64,000 bases of DNA from Acanthosepion esculentum (lineage: Eukaryota > Mollusca > Cephalopoda > Sepiida > Sepiidae): assembly GCA_964036315.1 (NCBI GenBank), contig OZ038478.1, positions 139,666,360 through 139,730,359 on the forward strand, read 5' to 3'. Below the pieces are notes generated by a model, which saw only the letters and a list, made by a program, of their open reading frames with translations, was not told the DNA's origin and did not search any database. This document shows positions 24,401 to 35,456 of this stretch, in pieces. Position numbers and translations under genes: made by a program. Within the stretch, counting starts at the first letter, position 1; the number at the start of each line of letters is the position of its first letter.

Positions 24401-24892
24401 CACTCCCCAGTTTTTAGTACCCGCTTTATATTTTGACCCTATACGATCTATATCGGGGTCAAGGACGGCATTCCAATCCCCCGCTAAAATTAACCGACGT
24501 GATGTCGTCATAAACGGCTCGATCTGCCGAAACAAAGCAAGTCGCTCAGCCTGGATATTGGGCCCATAAACCCCAATGAGACGCAAAGCCTTATCTTTTA
24601 TGGTAGCATCCAGCACGCAAAGCCTGCCCGCCGGATCTGCGAAGACAAGAACACACGCAGCCTTCAAAGTCTTGCTCACCAGCCAAGAGACACCCCTCGA
24701 GCGTCCATCAAAACATGCTGAATAAAGAGTAAACTCCTTAGACAGAATGCCTTCATAATCGCGAGAAGAAAAACGGGTCTCTTGTACACAACATATATTC
24801 ACACCGAGGCTCTGAAGGTCGCGAACGAGTCTCACCCTTCGAGACTCCGACCTCAGGCCTCGGACATTCAAACTAGCTAACCAGAGTGCCAT
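21494..24892 (-). pseudogene. LINE B ORF2: endonuclease-reverse transcriptase with two nonsense codons
   Basis: One frame of about 1,132 codons carries the whole protein, interrupted only by a stop at 22688-22690 and another a little downstream near 22550. Endonuclease boxes: SLNVRGLR, QETRF, YGPN, GDWNAVLD, YSDHRLV. RT boxes: KSPGLDGLPYEVYLR, GNFRPLTMLNTELKI, INLDQSKAFDRVDHR, QGCPLSPMLYVLALEP, and an intact YADD at 22814-22825. The C-terminal knuckle is CRRCEGEVETLGHVFFHC. The first 734 codons include all endonuclease and RT catalytic residues. It is the best-preserved ORF2 frame of the window. It starts at MALWLASLNV, where the endonuclease similarity begins. Confidence 0.9.
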
Positions 24893-24903
24893 TATCGAAT
24901 CGA

Positions 24904-26939
24904 TTAGGGTCGCCCATCAGAGTAGAACATTGCTGGGGTGAGGACACCAACAGCGTGTCCCATTGAACCTGACGCCATCTCACTGTCGACGGTATCACCA
25001 TGAGACAGGCCACCGATGTCCGCAGGATAGGTAAGTTTAAGAGCTCTATACAGGGAAGGGTGAACGAAAACAGGGACTCTCCCTTTACAAATTTTTGTTG
25101 GGTCCAAATTTGGCTCATAAACAGCCGCTGGTGGCACCAATTTCAGGGCCGCATTCCCCTCCTCTATCATGCCCCAAATCTCCCGCGAACCCGGGCCGGA
25201 TCGAACGACAGTCAAGACTCTTCGGGCATTTTTGAATTTTTCCGGCACCTCTACGTCGACTCCATTGATGTGCCGGAAATTAAAGAGTACCTTCAGCGGC
25301 CTCGGGTTTTTAGTTTGCCCGAAGACCCTTTCGGCTTGCTCTCCGGATACGCGGCATATGTCTTCCCCTGGGAGATATGGCGGTTTGATTTTCTTTTTCC
25401 TCTTCTCGGCCACTGCAGGCAAATATGGACTTCTCTCCCTCTTCTTATGAGGAGAATGAGATGGAGTAGGTGTGGGCGTGCATGTAGGTGTGTGAGAGGG
25501 AGTGATGCCAGATGAGGTCTTGAAAGGGGAAGGAGTTTTTGAGGTACAGGATCTTGATGGCGAGTTCGTCAGAAATTTAGGCGGAGGTGGTTTGACGAAT
25601 TTGATGGTACCTGAAGGGGAAGACGGGGCAGAGGATGAGGGGCAGGCCACCCCCAGCGACTTGGAATTCTTCGCCCATTTCGCCTCAATTTTCTGCTTCA
25701 GTTTTTTAATGTCAAGTATTTTCTCCCAGCTGGGTTCGTTTAATTTCTGCGCAGGAGTTGCCCTCAGAGCTAGTAGAGGGAATGGGGATGTAGGTGAATT
25801 TATCCCTGGAGTCATGCTGGGACAGAGGTCCCGCTGTCTGGACCTTCCCTTTGGCCCTACCTACTACACGCCATTCTCCCTCATCCTTCTCCTTATCCAC
25901 ACTTGTGGTAGGCGTTGGTTTGAGGGGTAATGAGGGCAAAGACCCAACCGAGGGATTTTCCTCACCGGTCCGTTTAGTACATCGGCCCATTACAGGCGCC
26001 GCGGATTTTTCAGTGTCGGCCAAAGGGGGATTTTGGTCGCCAGCAACCGGAGCTCCACGGGCCTTCTTCCCTGGGCAGGAGGAGGAGAGATGACCAGTCA
26101 CTCCACACCTCCAGCATACTGGTTTTCTGCCAGTCACAATGACTGGCAATCTCCGGTTGCCAAAATCCAGACAGTTGGGGATGGACTTGAAGGCCGCCTC
26201 ATCTATCATGATGTCAAAAGTCCCCCCCCCCCGTTCAAATTGTCCGAGAGAGCCCCTAAAATTTGGCCGTACTGCATAAAAAATGCAGCCAGGGGCTCTC
26301 CGGAAATTTGAGGAGGAACCTCAAAAACTGCCACCCTGGTCCTTCGCCTACCCATGTATTCTGTACGGAGAATGAGGTCTTTCGTTATTAACTCTCTTTT
26401 TGCCATATCCAAGCAATCTTCTGGCGTGGGCAGCAGTACGTCCCACATGAAAAATTTTACTCCCTTAATGACTCTTTGGGGTTTTATCCCCAGGGACATA
26501 AGTGATTTGATCACTGTGTCTTTCGTGGATCGACAGATTTTGCGCGTACGCCTGTCAACCGCGAAGACGGTCACCATTCTCTGTTCGAAATTCTGAAGTT
26601 CCTGGACGTCTTTAAGGATGCCATCTTTATTTACAAGATGGGCAAAATCCTTTGCCTTTTCCAAGAACTCCGCGATATTCACAATACAGCTCGGTGGGGA
26701 CTTCCAGCAAGAGGGCGATTCCTCGGCTGTAGACTTGGATTGTGCCACTTTCGGCACCTTGTCATTAGATCAGTTGGAGACCTGCATGGCCTCCTCCTTG
26801 TCAGTTGCACTTGCCTGGTCAGGTTTGTTTGGGGAAACCTTACCCCGTTTTTTTTATTTAGTTTTATCCGGGGGTCGGCTTTAGCAGCCGCCCCAAAGAG
26901 GTCTTTTTTGACCCCTGACCGACTCATTTCGTCGGCCAT
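24904..26939 (-). pseudogene. LINE B ORF1: RNA-binding protein, frameshifted
   Basis: From 26939 (MADEMSRSG) the frame is lost at an A-run near 26852, a TGA follows near 26774, and the frame changes again at a G-run (C12 on the plus strand, 26220-26231) and near 25800. Pieces in order: helical N-terminal region (IAEFLEKAKDFAHLVNKDG, VIKSLMSLGIKPQRV), RRM-like region (RTRVAVFEVPPQ), a CCHC knuckle (CWRCGVTGHLSSSC), a serine/proline/threonine-rich linker in place of the poly-glutamine of A and C, and the conserved end VPVFVHPSLYRALKLTYPAD. Slippage-prone homopolymers account for at least two of the breaks. Confidence 0.8.
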
Positions 26940-28089
26940 TTTCTAAACAGGAAAGCAGAAAAGCTGGCCCAATTGTTGACAAATTGCGAGGAGTTGGGAT
27001 AGGGAGAGAAGAGAAAAAAAAATTTAAAAAAAGGTAGTTTTCTTCTAAAATTTGAAAAAGTTAAATAAAGAAATTAAAACAAAAGTCAAACAATAAAATA
27101 ACAATATACTTTAGAAAAATAAAAAAAACAAAAAGGAAAACTATAAACTAAATAGTCTCGTAAGACTTTTTAAAAAATAATTCAAAATGGCGCCCGAAGG
27201 CAGCCGAAAATAAAAGAAACTCCTACTTTTTTTCGTCAATTAAAAAAACAAAGAAAAAGAAAAGAAATAAAAATGTCTGGTTTGACACTAGTCAAACCAA
27301 ACTAAAAAAAATAAAGGTTTGCGGCCGAAGCCGCTAAAGAAATAAATTAAATACAAAAGCTGGAACTTAAAAAAAAATGAAAGGATTGCGACGGAAGTCG
27401 CTAAATAAAACGGGGGAGAGTAAAAAAAATGAAAAGGAGGACAAATTAAAACGAAACTTTCTTTTTTCTTTTCTTTAAATGGTACAACAAACGAAATAAA
27501 AAGCCGGTAAGACTTTGTCTTACCGAACTAAAAATAAAAAAATGTTGGACGAAGCCAAGAAAAAAAAATGAATTTAAACGAAAGAAATAAAACAAATGAA
27601 AATAAAAACTTAACAAATAACTTAACGGAAAAAGTCAAATAATTTTTTCTAAAAAACAGGTACACCGGTCAAAAAAAGGTCTGAAAAATAAAAAAAATAA
27701 CAAAACGACGTCCGCAGCCGAGAACTTTCTATTGATTTATTTGTAAAAAATACAAATTGTGGCACAAGGCCTAGAAAGGGGGAGGGGTAAGGCTGGTCTT
27801 AACTAACTATCCTATACCTAGCTAATCAGATTCGTGACCCATTCATACATTACAATTGACGCATTCACCACAAGAATTCGTCCATCACCATTCAATCCTC
27901 CGTACACCATAATACCACATCCTCACCAGGGGGGACCTACAAAAACGCGCCCCATACCATAAAAATTTAATGATAATAAAAATACATAAAAATATAATCA
28001 TGAAAAGATGAAAGGGGAGGGAGATGAACCCCATAAACTAAAAATTCTTAAACTAAACATAATTTATGTTAGTAGGGCCCGTCCAACCC

Positions 28090-31000
28090 TCAAAATAGAG
28101 AGGCCGCTGTATTCTGCCCAGAGGACAAAATCAATGCGCGATCAATGGACACGAGTTCTTCGGGAGCGAGACGAGCCTTCAACTCGCCGACATGGTCCCA
28201 TAAGGGGCGGACCCGGGGGCAATGGTAGAAGGCGTGCGAAGCCGTTTCCTCTAATCCAAGGCCACACCGATCACAGTCTGGCAAATCCGCCAAGCCCCAT
28301 ATGAAAGCCATGTCGTTGAGAGGCAGCCGATTCCGAGCCAATCGCCAGGTAAGCGAAAACTCAGGGTTACTGAGATAATCCGCCGCTGGCGCCCAAGACC
28401 AGTAGGAGCGATACTCCTCCTCCGAACAGTCGAGCGTATCACTAGAAGATCCTTCGCGCGACCCTCCACTAATCCCCGATAGAAGACCCTCCTAGGCTGT
28501 GAAAAGTCACTGGACAGCGGAATAGCCCTCAAAGCTGACCGACACTCGCAAAGGAAAAGCGATTCATCTCGAGACTTACAACAGCGCTCACCCTTCGAGA
28601 TGGGGGGATTGATGGTAAGGCTAGGGAAGGCGTCCCTAACAATCCCCTCCAGAATCGGATCTCCTCTAGTCAATGCGCGGCGTAGGAAAGCCAACCGAGA
28701 GGCACGGATGTGACTCTGCAAGTGTGGCATTCCCAGCCCCCCATGACACGGACGTTTGGTGCAGACTCGTCTGTCGACCCTGTTCGCGCGTCCCCTCCAT
28801 AAAATGGAGGATAGCGCTTGCTCGAGCGCCTTCATCTGGGTCTCACAGAGAGGAAGTACTGACAATCGATAAAGAATCAGGGGGAAAATGTATGTAACAC
28901 ACACCTCCGCCCTGCCCTTTACGGACAACCTCCGTCGATTCCAAGTCTTACCGGCAGAAACGACCTTTGCTAGTACTTCAGACCAATTTTTCTTCAGCTG
29001 GAGGTCGGGTCCAAACCACACTCCAAGAATGCGGACAGGACCGTCCGTCCAACCGAAGCGGCCTGGAAGATCACGCCCCTTCCAGGCACCTAACCGCAAG
29101 CCTTGTCGCGGTTTATCTTGGCCCCTGTCACCTTCTCGTACCGATCAAGCGCCTTCTGTACCGCCTCAATATCGTTAAGGGACGACACGAAAGCAGATAC
29201 GTCATCGGCGTACGCGGAAATCCTGGCTCGAGACCCTCCAGGAACGGTGACCCCGCGTAGGGCCGGACTGCACGCCTCGTCCTTCAGCTGGCGCAGGAGA
29301 GGCTCCAACGCCAAAGCATAAAGGAGAGGCGACAGCGGACAACCCTGACGAACCGACCTCGACAGAACAAAAGCGCCCTACAACTTTCCGTTCACCTGTA
29401 CCACAGCACTGGGGGAGCGATACAGGAGGCTAATCCAGCGGCAGAAGTCGGGTGCGAATCCGGCGGCCTGCAGGACAGTAGCAAGGTAGCGATGGTCGAC
29501 CCTATCAAATGCCTTGGACTGATCCAAATTGATCAGCGCGGCTTCTTCGTCGTCTTTTACGCCCTCTAGGATCGTGCGGATCAAATGCAGGTTGCTCTGA
29601 ATTGTTCGGCTCCTCACAGAACAAGTCTGCTCAGGTCCCAACAGAGACTCGGCAACTGACTGCAAACGCTCCTGCAGGATCTTGGCCATAATCTTTAACT
29701 CTGTGTTTAGCAGAGTTATGGGCCTATAATCATCTAGTTTTCCCCCAACACCCTTGCCCTTTTTCAACAGAGTGATCACACCCCTGGAAATGCGATTGGG
29801 GATGGACCCCGACCGAAACCAGTTGTTGAACACTGCTGTCAAAATCGGAACAAAGATGTGCGACAGCCTCAAGTACAATTCATAGGGCAAACCATCCAGA
29901 CCGGGCGACTTGCCTCTGCCGACCCTCTTCAGTGCCTCATAGACTTCGCCCTCCGTGATCTCTCCCTCGCAGCTAGCCGCTTCAGTCGGCGCAAGCCGAG
30001 GAAAGTCAGCCAAATAGCTGCGAAACTCCTCCTCACGGAGACCAGGCTCCTTGGTAAAGCGGCTCTCGAAATGCCGCCGAAACGCCTCGCACATGTCGTC
30101 AGTCAACCGCAGAGTACGCCTCTTCGGGGTTTCGACTTGACGAACGTAACGATCACCACCTCGACGGACTTCTTCCCGACGCAGATCTGCGCCCAGGTTC
30201 ACAGCTTCGTTAGACATCTTACTTAACTTATGCCTAATTACCAGACCCATGTAGCGATCGCTATTCGAACGCTGCAGGGCCTCCCTAGCTAGGGCTATCT
30301 CTAGGGGATCCCCCCCAGCCTCCGCCCGGGAAAAATTAGCCTTAAGTGTCTTCACCTTATCAGCTTTATCTAGAGCGAGCCGTTTGCTGAAATCAGTGGC
30401 GAAAGACCTAATTCTATCTTTCAGTTTTTCCCACCACCTATTCCCGATAACCGCCCCCACTAGTTCCCGCTGCACTAATTTAATTAGCTGCTCCCGGAAG
30501 TCCCGCCTGTCCAGTAAAGACAGATTGAACTTCCAGTAACCAGCCATTCTAGGCCTATGTTCTAACACCACACGGGCACAAACCAGTTTGTGGTCCGTGT
30601 AGCCTACCCAGTGGAACGTGGGACAATCTAATAGGTCTGTGTCGGCTCTACGAACTAACATTCTGTCAAGGTAGCTAACCACCTTGTCAGACGGCCAACT
30701 TTGCGCCCACGTCCACATTTTCCCCCTGGGATGATCGACCCGGTATCTTTCGACGAGACCATAATCGCCGATCAGATCGACCAGGCTACGATCGCCCCTT
30801 CTCCCGCTAGCGCCCCGCCCCCTGTCTAACTTGGAGTCCAGGATGGCATTCCAGTCCCCCATTAGAACTAGGCGCGAAGAATCGACTAGGGACGGCCCCA
30901 ACTGCCGAAAAAAGTCACACCGCTCTCCCTGGTCGTTGGGCGCATAAACTGCAACGACCCGAAACGAACCACTTTTCACGGCAATATCGGCCACGATTAA

Positions 31001-31270
31001 CCTGCCCTCGGCATCGGTATGCACAAGGTCCACCTTCGCATCAAGAGTACGTTTGACTAACAAGGAAACTCCTCTGGCCAACCGGTTCCCATATGCTGAA
31101 TAGACGACAAAGTCATCCTCCAGCACACACGCATCGGAAGTGCAAACAAAGTGGGTCTCTTCGATCGCGGCAACATCCACACCGAACGACAAGAGATCCC
31201 GACGCAGGCGGGCAGCCTTACCCCGATTTCTCAAGCCCCTCACGTTCAGACTGGCAATCTTAATTTCCAT
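28090..31270 (-). pseudogene. LINE C ORF2: endonuclease-reverse transcriptase, near-intact N-terminal two thirds
   Basis: The first 630 codons are open and hold an endonuclease with all expected boxes (SLNVRGLRN, EETHF, YAPND, GDWNAILD, YTDHKLV) and most of RT. A TAG at 29378-29380 replaces the TCG seen at the same site in A. Beyond it the same frame continues with RQGCPLSPLLYAL and an intact YADD (29201-29212). A 7-base loss near 29098, shared with copy A, then shifts the frame. The C-terminal part keeps CDRCGLGLEETASHAFYHC, then fuses to 3' untranslated sequence at about 28130. About 95 percent identical by eye to copy A in the endonuclease. Confidence 0.85.
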
Positions 31271-31311
31271 TTCTAAACCTGCAACGAAAAATAAGAGTTA
31301 TGGCAAAAAAC

Positions 31312-33437
31312 CTACTCACATACCGGGCGGAAATCAGCGGGTGACAGGACCCCGACGGAATGTCCCAGACTTCCAGTGCCTAATTCGGTCGTCATTCGAC
31401 CTTCTGGGACAATTCCGCCAACGTCCATGGGGAAGGTTAGTTTTGCAGCCCTATATACAGAGGGATGGAGCACAACGGGGACCCTCCCTGCACAAAAATG
31501 GGCCAGTTTCTTAAGCACCGGTGTGCCCGTTTCCAGGATTTTAATGTCCGGGAACACATCCCTGCATTCCTCCAGGAAGGACCACACCTTTAAGTTTCCC
31601 CCCGAGTCCCTGATGCACGTAATTATCCCCGCTGCCTTGGGGAATCTTCAACAGATTTGCCGTCCACGGCCGTTAATTTGAAGAGTGGACCTAACCGCGC
31701 TCTTCTGTGTGTGGGTAGGTCCTTCTCCCTTTCACCCCTGTCCACCTTACAGATCAGATCGGGGCCTGGGAAATATTTCGCCCTTTTCTTTTTCTTTTTT
31801 TCTTTATCTGGGTGCGGAGAGGAAGGGGTGGATGTAAGCGAAGGGGTAGGAGTTGGAGGTGCGGTGGAAGGAAAGGAGGAGGAGGTGGATGGAGAGGGAG
31901 ACGAAGCACAGGAGGGGGTGGATGGAAGGCTTTTGGTTTGGGCAACAGCATAGTTCGGGGATGCAGGGAAGGATTGGGACTCGGATACCTCCGTATGTTC
32001 GTCCGCCCTACTTTCCGTACTCTGGGGACATTTCTCCCCTTCTTCCACCGATACGGAGGACTGTGGTGGAGGTGTCTGCTCCACCTCCATATCGCCGTCA
32101 GAGTGCTGCTGCTGCTTGTCGTGGTGCCTCTTTTGCTTTTTGGACGGCTGCTTCTCCAGCCGCTCCTCCTGCTGCTGTACTTGCTGCTGCTGTGTTTGGT
32201 GTTGCTGCGTTTGTTGTTGCCGCTGTTCTGTCGGCTGCTGCTGAGTCGGCTGCTGCTGATGAGAGCTCTGCCTATTTGGCATCTCCCTCTTCTGTGGCTG
32301 CAGCTCCTCCGACTGCCCCTCTTTGGGTTGCTCCTGGGGCTGCCGTTGTTTTTTGGGGGCCGTGGTATTCTGTGTCGGGGGCGAAGAAGCCCTTTCTTTT
32401 CTGCGCCCCTTTACCATTTTCCACTCCCCTTCGGGCGCTTTCTCTTTCGCCACGACCTCAGGGGCTGCCGATCTTTCCACTTGGGTTGTTACCGGTGCTG
32501 CTGCTGATGTTGCTGAAGGGGCCGTAAGTTGGGGGTCCCTTTTGGGGCATGCTTTTGCCATGTGACCCGGCGCATCACATAGCCAACAGAAAGGCTTACG
32601 ACCCTCGACAACCACTGGCATCTTCCTGTCCCGGCATTTCAGAACATTGGGGATTTGTTCAAAAGCAGGCCTATTCAGGATTATCTGTAGCACCATATCC
32701 CCCGTTGCAATGCCTGTCCTTCCCACGCTGGCGGACACCTCCTCCACCTGGCCAAATTTTGAAAAAAAGGCCCCCATTCGGTCCTCACTAATGTCTGCTG
32801 GGACTCCATGCACTGTGATTTTGGTTTTTCTAGTGCCTAAATACTCCGTCTGGAGTCTCAGCGACCTTGTGACCAGCGTAGTTCCTGCCAGGCTTTTCGC
32901 CTGCTCCTCGCTTGCCAGCAGGATCTCCCACTTTGCACGGGAAACCCGTGCCAGAAGCTTGGGAACAATCTTCAGGCTTTTTAGGGCCTCCTCCATTGTT
33001 TCCCTGCCGACTCCAATGAGCGTTTTACTTTTGACGTCTGAGGTCAGCAGGGAAATGATTTTTATCTTTATACTTTCCAGGACCTCCGGAATCGTGAGGA
33101 ATTCGTCCCCCTGGAAATATTCATCATTTTTTTTCCTTAAGTCCGCATAATATGCGGCGTCCTTTCTCGGCCTGTCCTCCGCCCAGGCCGATCTCTTCGG
33201 TGGCCCCAAATTTTCCTCCTGCACCGTTACCGACGGTGCGGGCTGCGTGTTACCTCCGCCGCAGGCCGATCTTTTCACCGGCGAAGAACTTTGCTGTTGC
33301 ACCGTTACAGGTGTCGATGCAGAGTTATCCTCCGCCCCGGCCGATTCTTTCGGCGGCGACGAAGTGTCATCTGGCACCGCTAGAGGCGGTGTAGAGCCAG
33401 GCTTGGTGTTTGTGTCCGCCATGTTGTTTTCCGCCAT
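31312..33437 (-). pseudogene. LINE C ORF1: RNA-binding protein with one frameshift
   Basis: I place the start at 33437 (MAENNMADTN) because copy F starts the same way (MGENTTMAD). Order: helical N-terminal region (LTIPEVLESI, ISLLTSDVKSKTLIGVGRET), RRM-like region (TKITVHGVPADISEDRMGAF, FGQVEEVSASV), CCHC knuckle (CWLCDAPGHMAKAC), a glutamine-rich linker with long QQQ runs around residues 370-450, a serine/proline tract, a KKKKKR patch, and the conserved C-terminal block in another frame (31587-31312). A single frameshift near 31630 separates the two. It probably binds the element's RNA. It is otherwise fully open, which makes C the youngest-looking copy. Confidence 0.85.
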
Positions 33438-33503
33438 GGGGACTTCTCCCCACGACGGCCACACAAGATTCTCTTTCCAATAAATATATTTCTCCTTCCC
33501 CAA

Positions 33504-33920
33504 ATTACAAAATAAACAAAACCGAGAACAAACAAGGAAAATGCGACAGAGAAAAATAAAATAAAGTAAAATAAAGTGTTACACACGTGGAACACAAAAA
33601 ATGTTACGCACGTGGAACAAAAACTGAGTTAAATTCAACAAAAGTAAAATCACCGGGAGAGGGTAGAAGCAATTAAACAAAAAAGAATGGACAAATAAAG
33701 TCAAACTAAAACAACAAAAGTTTAAAAGAGTGGGAAAAACGGTTTGTGAACAAAAACGGGGAAATCTAACAGTTCAAGAGTTCACTTTTTTTTTTTCTTC
33801 TCTTTTTTTTTTTTCTCTTTTTTCAAAAGTACTTCCACTCGTGTGGAAAAAGAAAAATTCACAATACCTTGTTGTCCAAAAACGTTGTCCAAAAAGAAAC
33901 ACGAAAAATACCTGGTACGA
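33504..33920 (-). promoter_or_regulatory. 5' leader of LINE C
   Basis: T-rich on the sense strand, with a directly repeated GGACAAC near 33885-33900. No initiator or downstream promoter motif could be named with confidence. It connects the U2-like start to ORF1. Confidence 0.4.
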
Positions 33921-33969
33921 AGAACAGATACTTCACTTTGATCCTCCTTTGATCTTAGCCAAAAGGCCG
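33921..33969 (-). ncRNA. U2 snRNA-like 5' segment at the start of LINE C (partial)
   Basis: The sense reading is CGGCCTTTTGGCTAAGATC, then AAAGGAGGATCAAAGTGA, then AGTATCTGTTCTT. This equals U2 snRNA from about nucleotide 10 to 47 with an 8-base internal duplication of GATCAAAG and one changed base (GTGAAGTA for GTGTAGTA). Similarity stops right after CTGTTCTT, where the LINE leader takes over. Too short to be a U2 gene. Confidence 0.8.
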
Positions 33970-34184
33970 TGGATTTACTTGACCTCCCACACGGTCAGGT
34001 TGTGACACAAGGCCGTGGATTTACTTGACCTCCCACACGGTCGGGGTTTAACGTGGGACGGGAGGGGGAGTGGACCCGAGCTTTCACCCGGGCCGCAGTG
34101 CTTTAGCTGGTCTTAGCTTGTCAGAGCTGGTCTTAGCTAGTCATGGCTGGTCTTAGCTTGTCATAGCTAGTCAGACGGAGCCCC

Positions 34185-34230
34185 CGATACTACCAGCGCA
34201 GGGACGAATCCCTGCGACCGGCCTGTATCA
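34185..34230 (-). other. Long UUCG-capped hairpin of the array unit
   Basis: Arms TGATAC/GTATCG, CCGG/CTGG and CGCAGGGA/TCCCTGCG close on a TTCG loop. The same hairpin recurs in every unit. In other units the inner arm reads GCGGGGA, which still pairs with TCCCTGC through a G-T wobble, and the outer arm becomes CGATAC/GTATCG, a better pair. Confidence 0.75.
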
Positions 34231-34275
34231 GTGATCGCTCCCGGCCTAAAGGCGATCATTCAGCGAGTAATCTGC

Positions 34276-34321
34276 GAACAGATACTACACTTTGATCTTA
34301 GCCAAAATGCCGAGAAGCGAT
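34276..34321 (-). ncRNA. Most complete U2 snRNA-like head in the array
   Basis: Here the head runs from the very first U2 nucleotides: ATCGCTTCTCGGC, then ATTTTGGCTAAGATC, then AAAGTGTAGTATCTGTTC. It differs from typical metazoan U2 by one substitution (CATTTT for CCTTTT) and one extra A. The branch-site-pairing GTAGTA is intact. Similarity ends at CTGTTC, before stem-loop IIa, and no Sm site is visible in the unit, so this is not a functional U2 gene. It is preceded by the tail GTAAATAAT, directly joined. Confidence 0.85.
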
Positions 34322-35456
34322 ATTATTTACTAGACCTCCCACGCAGTCCAGATGTGGCACAAGGCCGGTTTAATGTGGGAAAAGGGGAGTTGGGGATAGG
34401 CCCGGGCGTTTCCACCCAGGCCACTGGTCAATAGCTGGTCATAGCTGGTCAAAGCTAATCATAGCTGGTCATTGCTGGTCATAGTTTGTCCGAACTGGTC
34501 AGAGTTGGTCAAAACTAGTCATAGCTAAAGACCCAGCCCCGATACTACCAGCGCAGGGACGAATCCCTGCGACCGGCCTGTTGATTTACTTGACCTCCCA
34601 CAGGGTCAGGTTGTGACACAAGGTCAGGGTTTAATGTGGGAAGGGAGGGGGAATGGACCCGAGTTTTCACCCGGGCCGCAGTGCTTTGGCTTTAGCTGGT
34701 CTTAGCTTGTCCAAGCTGGTCTTTAGCTGGTCATAGCTAGTCTTAGCTGCGATACTACCAGCGCAGGGACGAATCCCTGCCGCCGGCCTGTATCGGAGAA
34801 GGAATCCCGGCCCCATAGGCGATCATTCAGTGAGTAATCAGCGAACAGATACTACACGGGATTTACTTGACCTCCCACACGGTCAGGTTGTGACACAAGG
34901 TCGGAGTTTAACGTGGGAAGGGAGGGGGAATGGACCCGAGTTTTCACCCGGGTCGCAGTGCTTTGGCTTTAGCTAGTCATAGCTGGTCTTGGCTGGTCTT
35001 AGCTTGTCCAAGCTGGTCAGAGCTAGTCAGACGTAGCCACGATACCACCAGCGCAGGGACGAATCCCCGCCGCCGGCATGTATCGGAGAAGGAATCCCGG
35101 CCCCATAGGCGATCATTCAGTGAGTAATCTGCGAACAGATACTACACTTTGATCTTAGCCTTGGGATTTACTTGACCTCCCACATGGCCAGGTTGTGACA
35201 CAAGGTCGAGTTTAACGTGGGAAGGGAGGGGGAATGGACCCGAGTTTTCACCCGGGTCGCAGTGCTTTGGCTTTAGCTAGTCATAGCTGGTCTTGGCTTG
35301 TCCAAGCTGGTCATAGCTAGTCAGACTTAGCCACGATACTACCAGCGCAGGGACGAATCCCTGCCGCCGGCCTGTATCGGAGAAGGAATCCCGGCCCCAT
35401 AGGCGATCATTCAGTGAGTAATCTGCGAACAGATACTACACTTTGATCTTAGCCTT

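Larger units (their letters stand above)
20697..27733 (-). mobile_element. Tx1-like LINE copy B, second subfamily, near full length
   Basis: Layout on the minus strand: A/T-rich 5' leader 27733-26940, ORF1 26939-24904, ORF2 24892-21494 (only 11 bases after the ORF1 stop), 3' untranslated region 21493-20697. The 3' end keeps GGCCTTGTGCCACA and the terminal hairpin, here with TTTGTAC/GTACAAA arms. Proteins are clearly related to A and C but much diverged. It lies head to tail between C and A with no other DNA at either junction. Confidence 0.8.
27734..33969 (-). mobile_element. Tx1-like LINE copy C, youngest-looking, begins in U2 sequence
   Basis: On the minus strand the element starts within a U2 snRNA 5' sequence (33969-33921), followed by a T-rich leader, ORF1 from 33437, ORF2 from 31270, and a 3' untranslated region ending at 27734 with GGCCTTGTGCCACA, a perfect ATTTGTA/TACAAAT hairpin and AAATC. 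About 555 bases present in copy A (equivalent to 14701-15255, the end of ORF2 and start of the 3' region) are deleted at about 28130. Upstream lies the U2-headed tandem array, downstream the 5' leader of copy B. Confidence 0.8.

Noticed and set aside
31812..32527. Plus-strand frames of over 220 codons opposite LINE C ORF1
   Set aside because: Antisense shadows of the low-complexity ORF1 linker. Composition (leucine or alanine runs) mirrors CAG/CTG-type repeats on the other strand.
34185..34230. B-box of a tRNA-type promoter in the array unit (GGGATTCGTCCC)
   Set aside because: The loop is six bases without the GTTCGANTC pattern, and no A-box lies at a proper distance. The hairpin explanation fits better.
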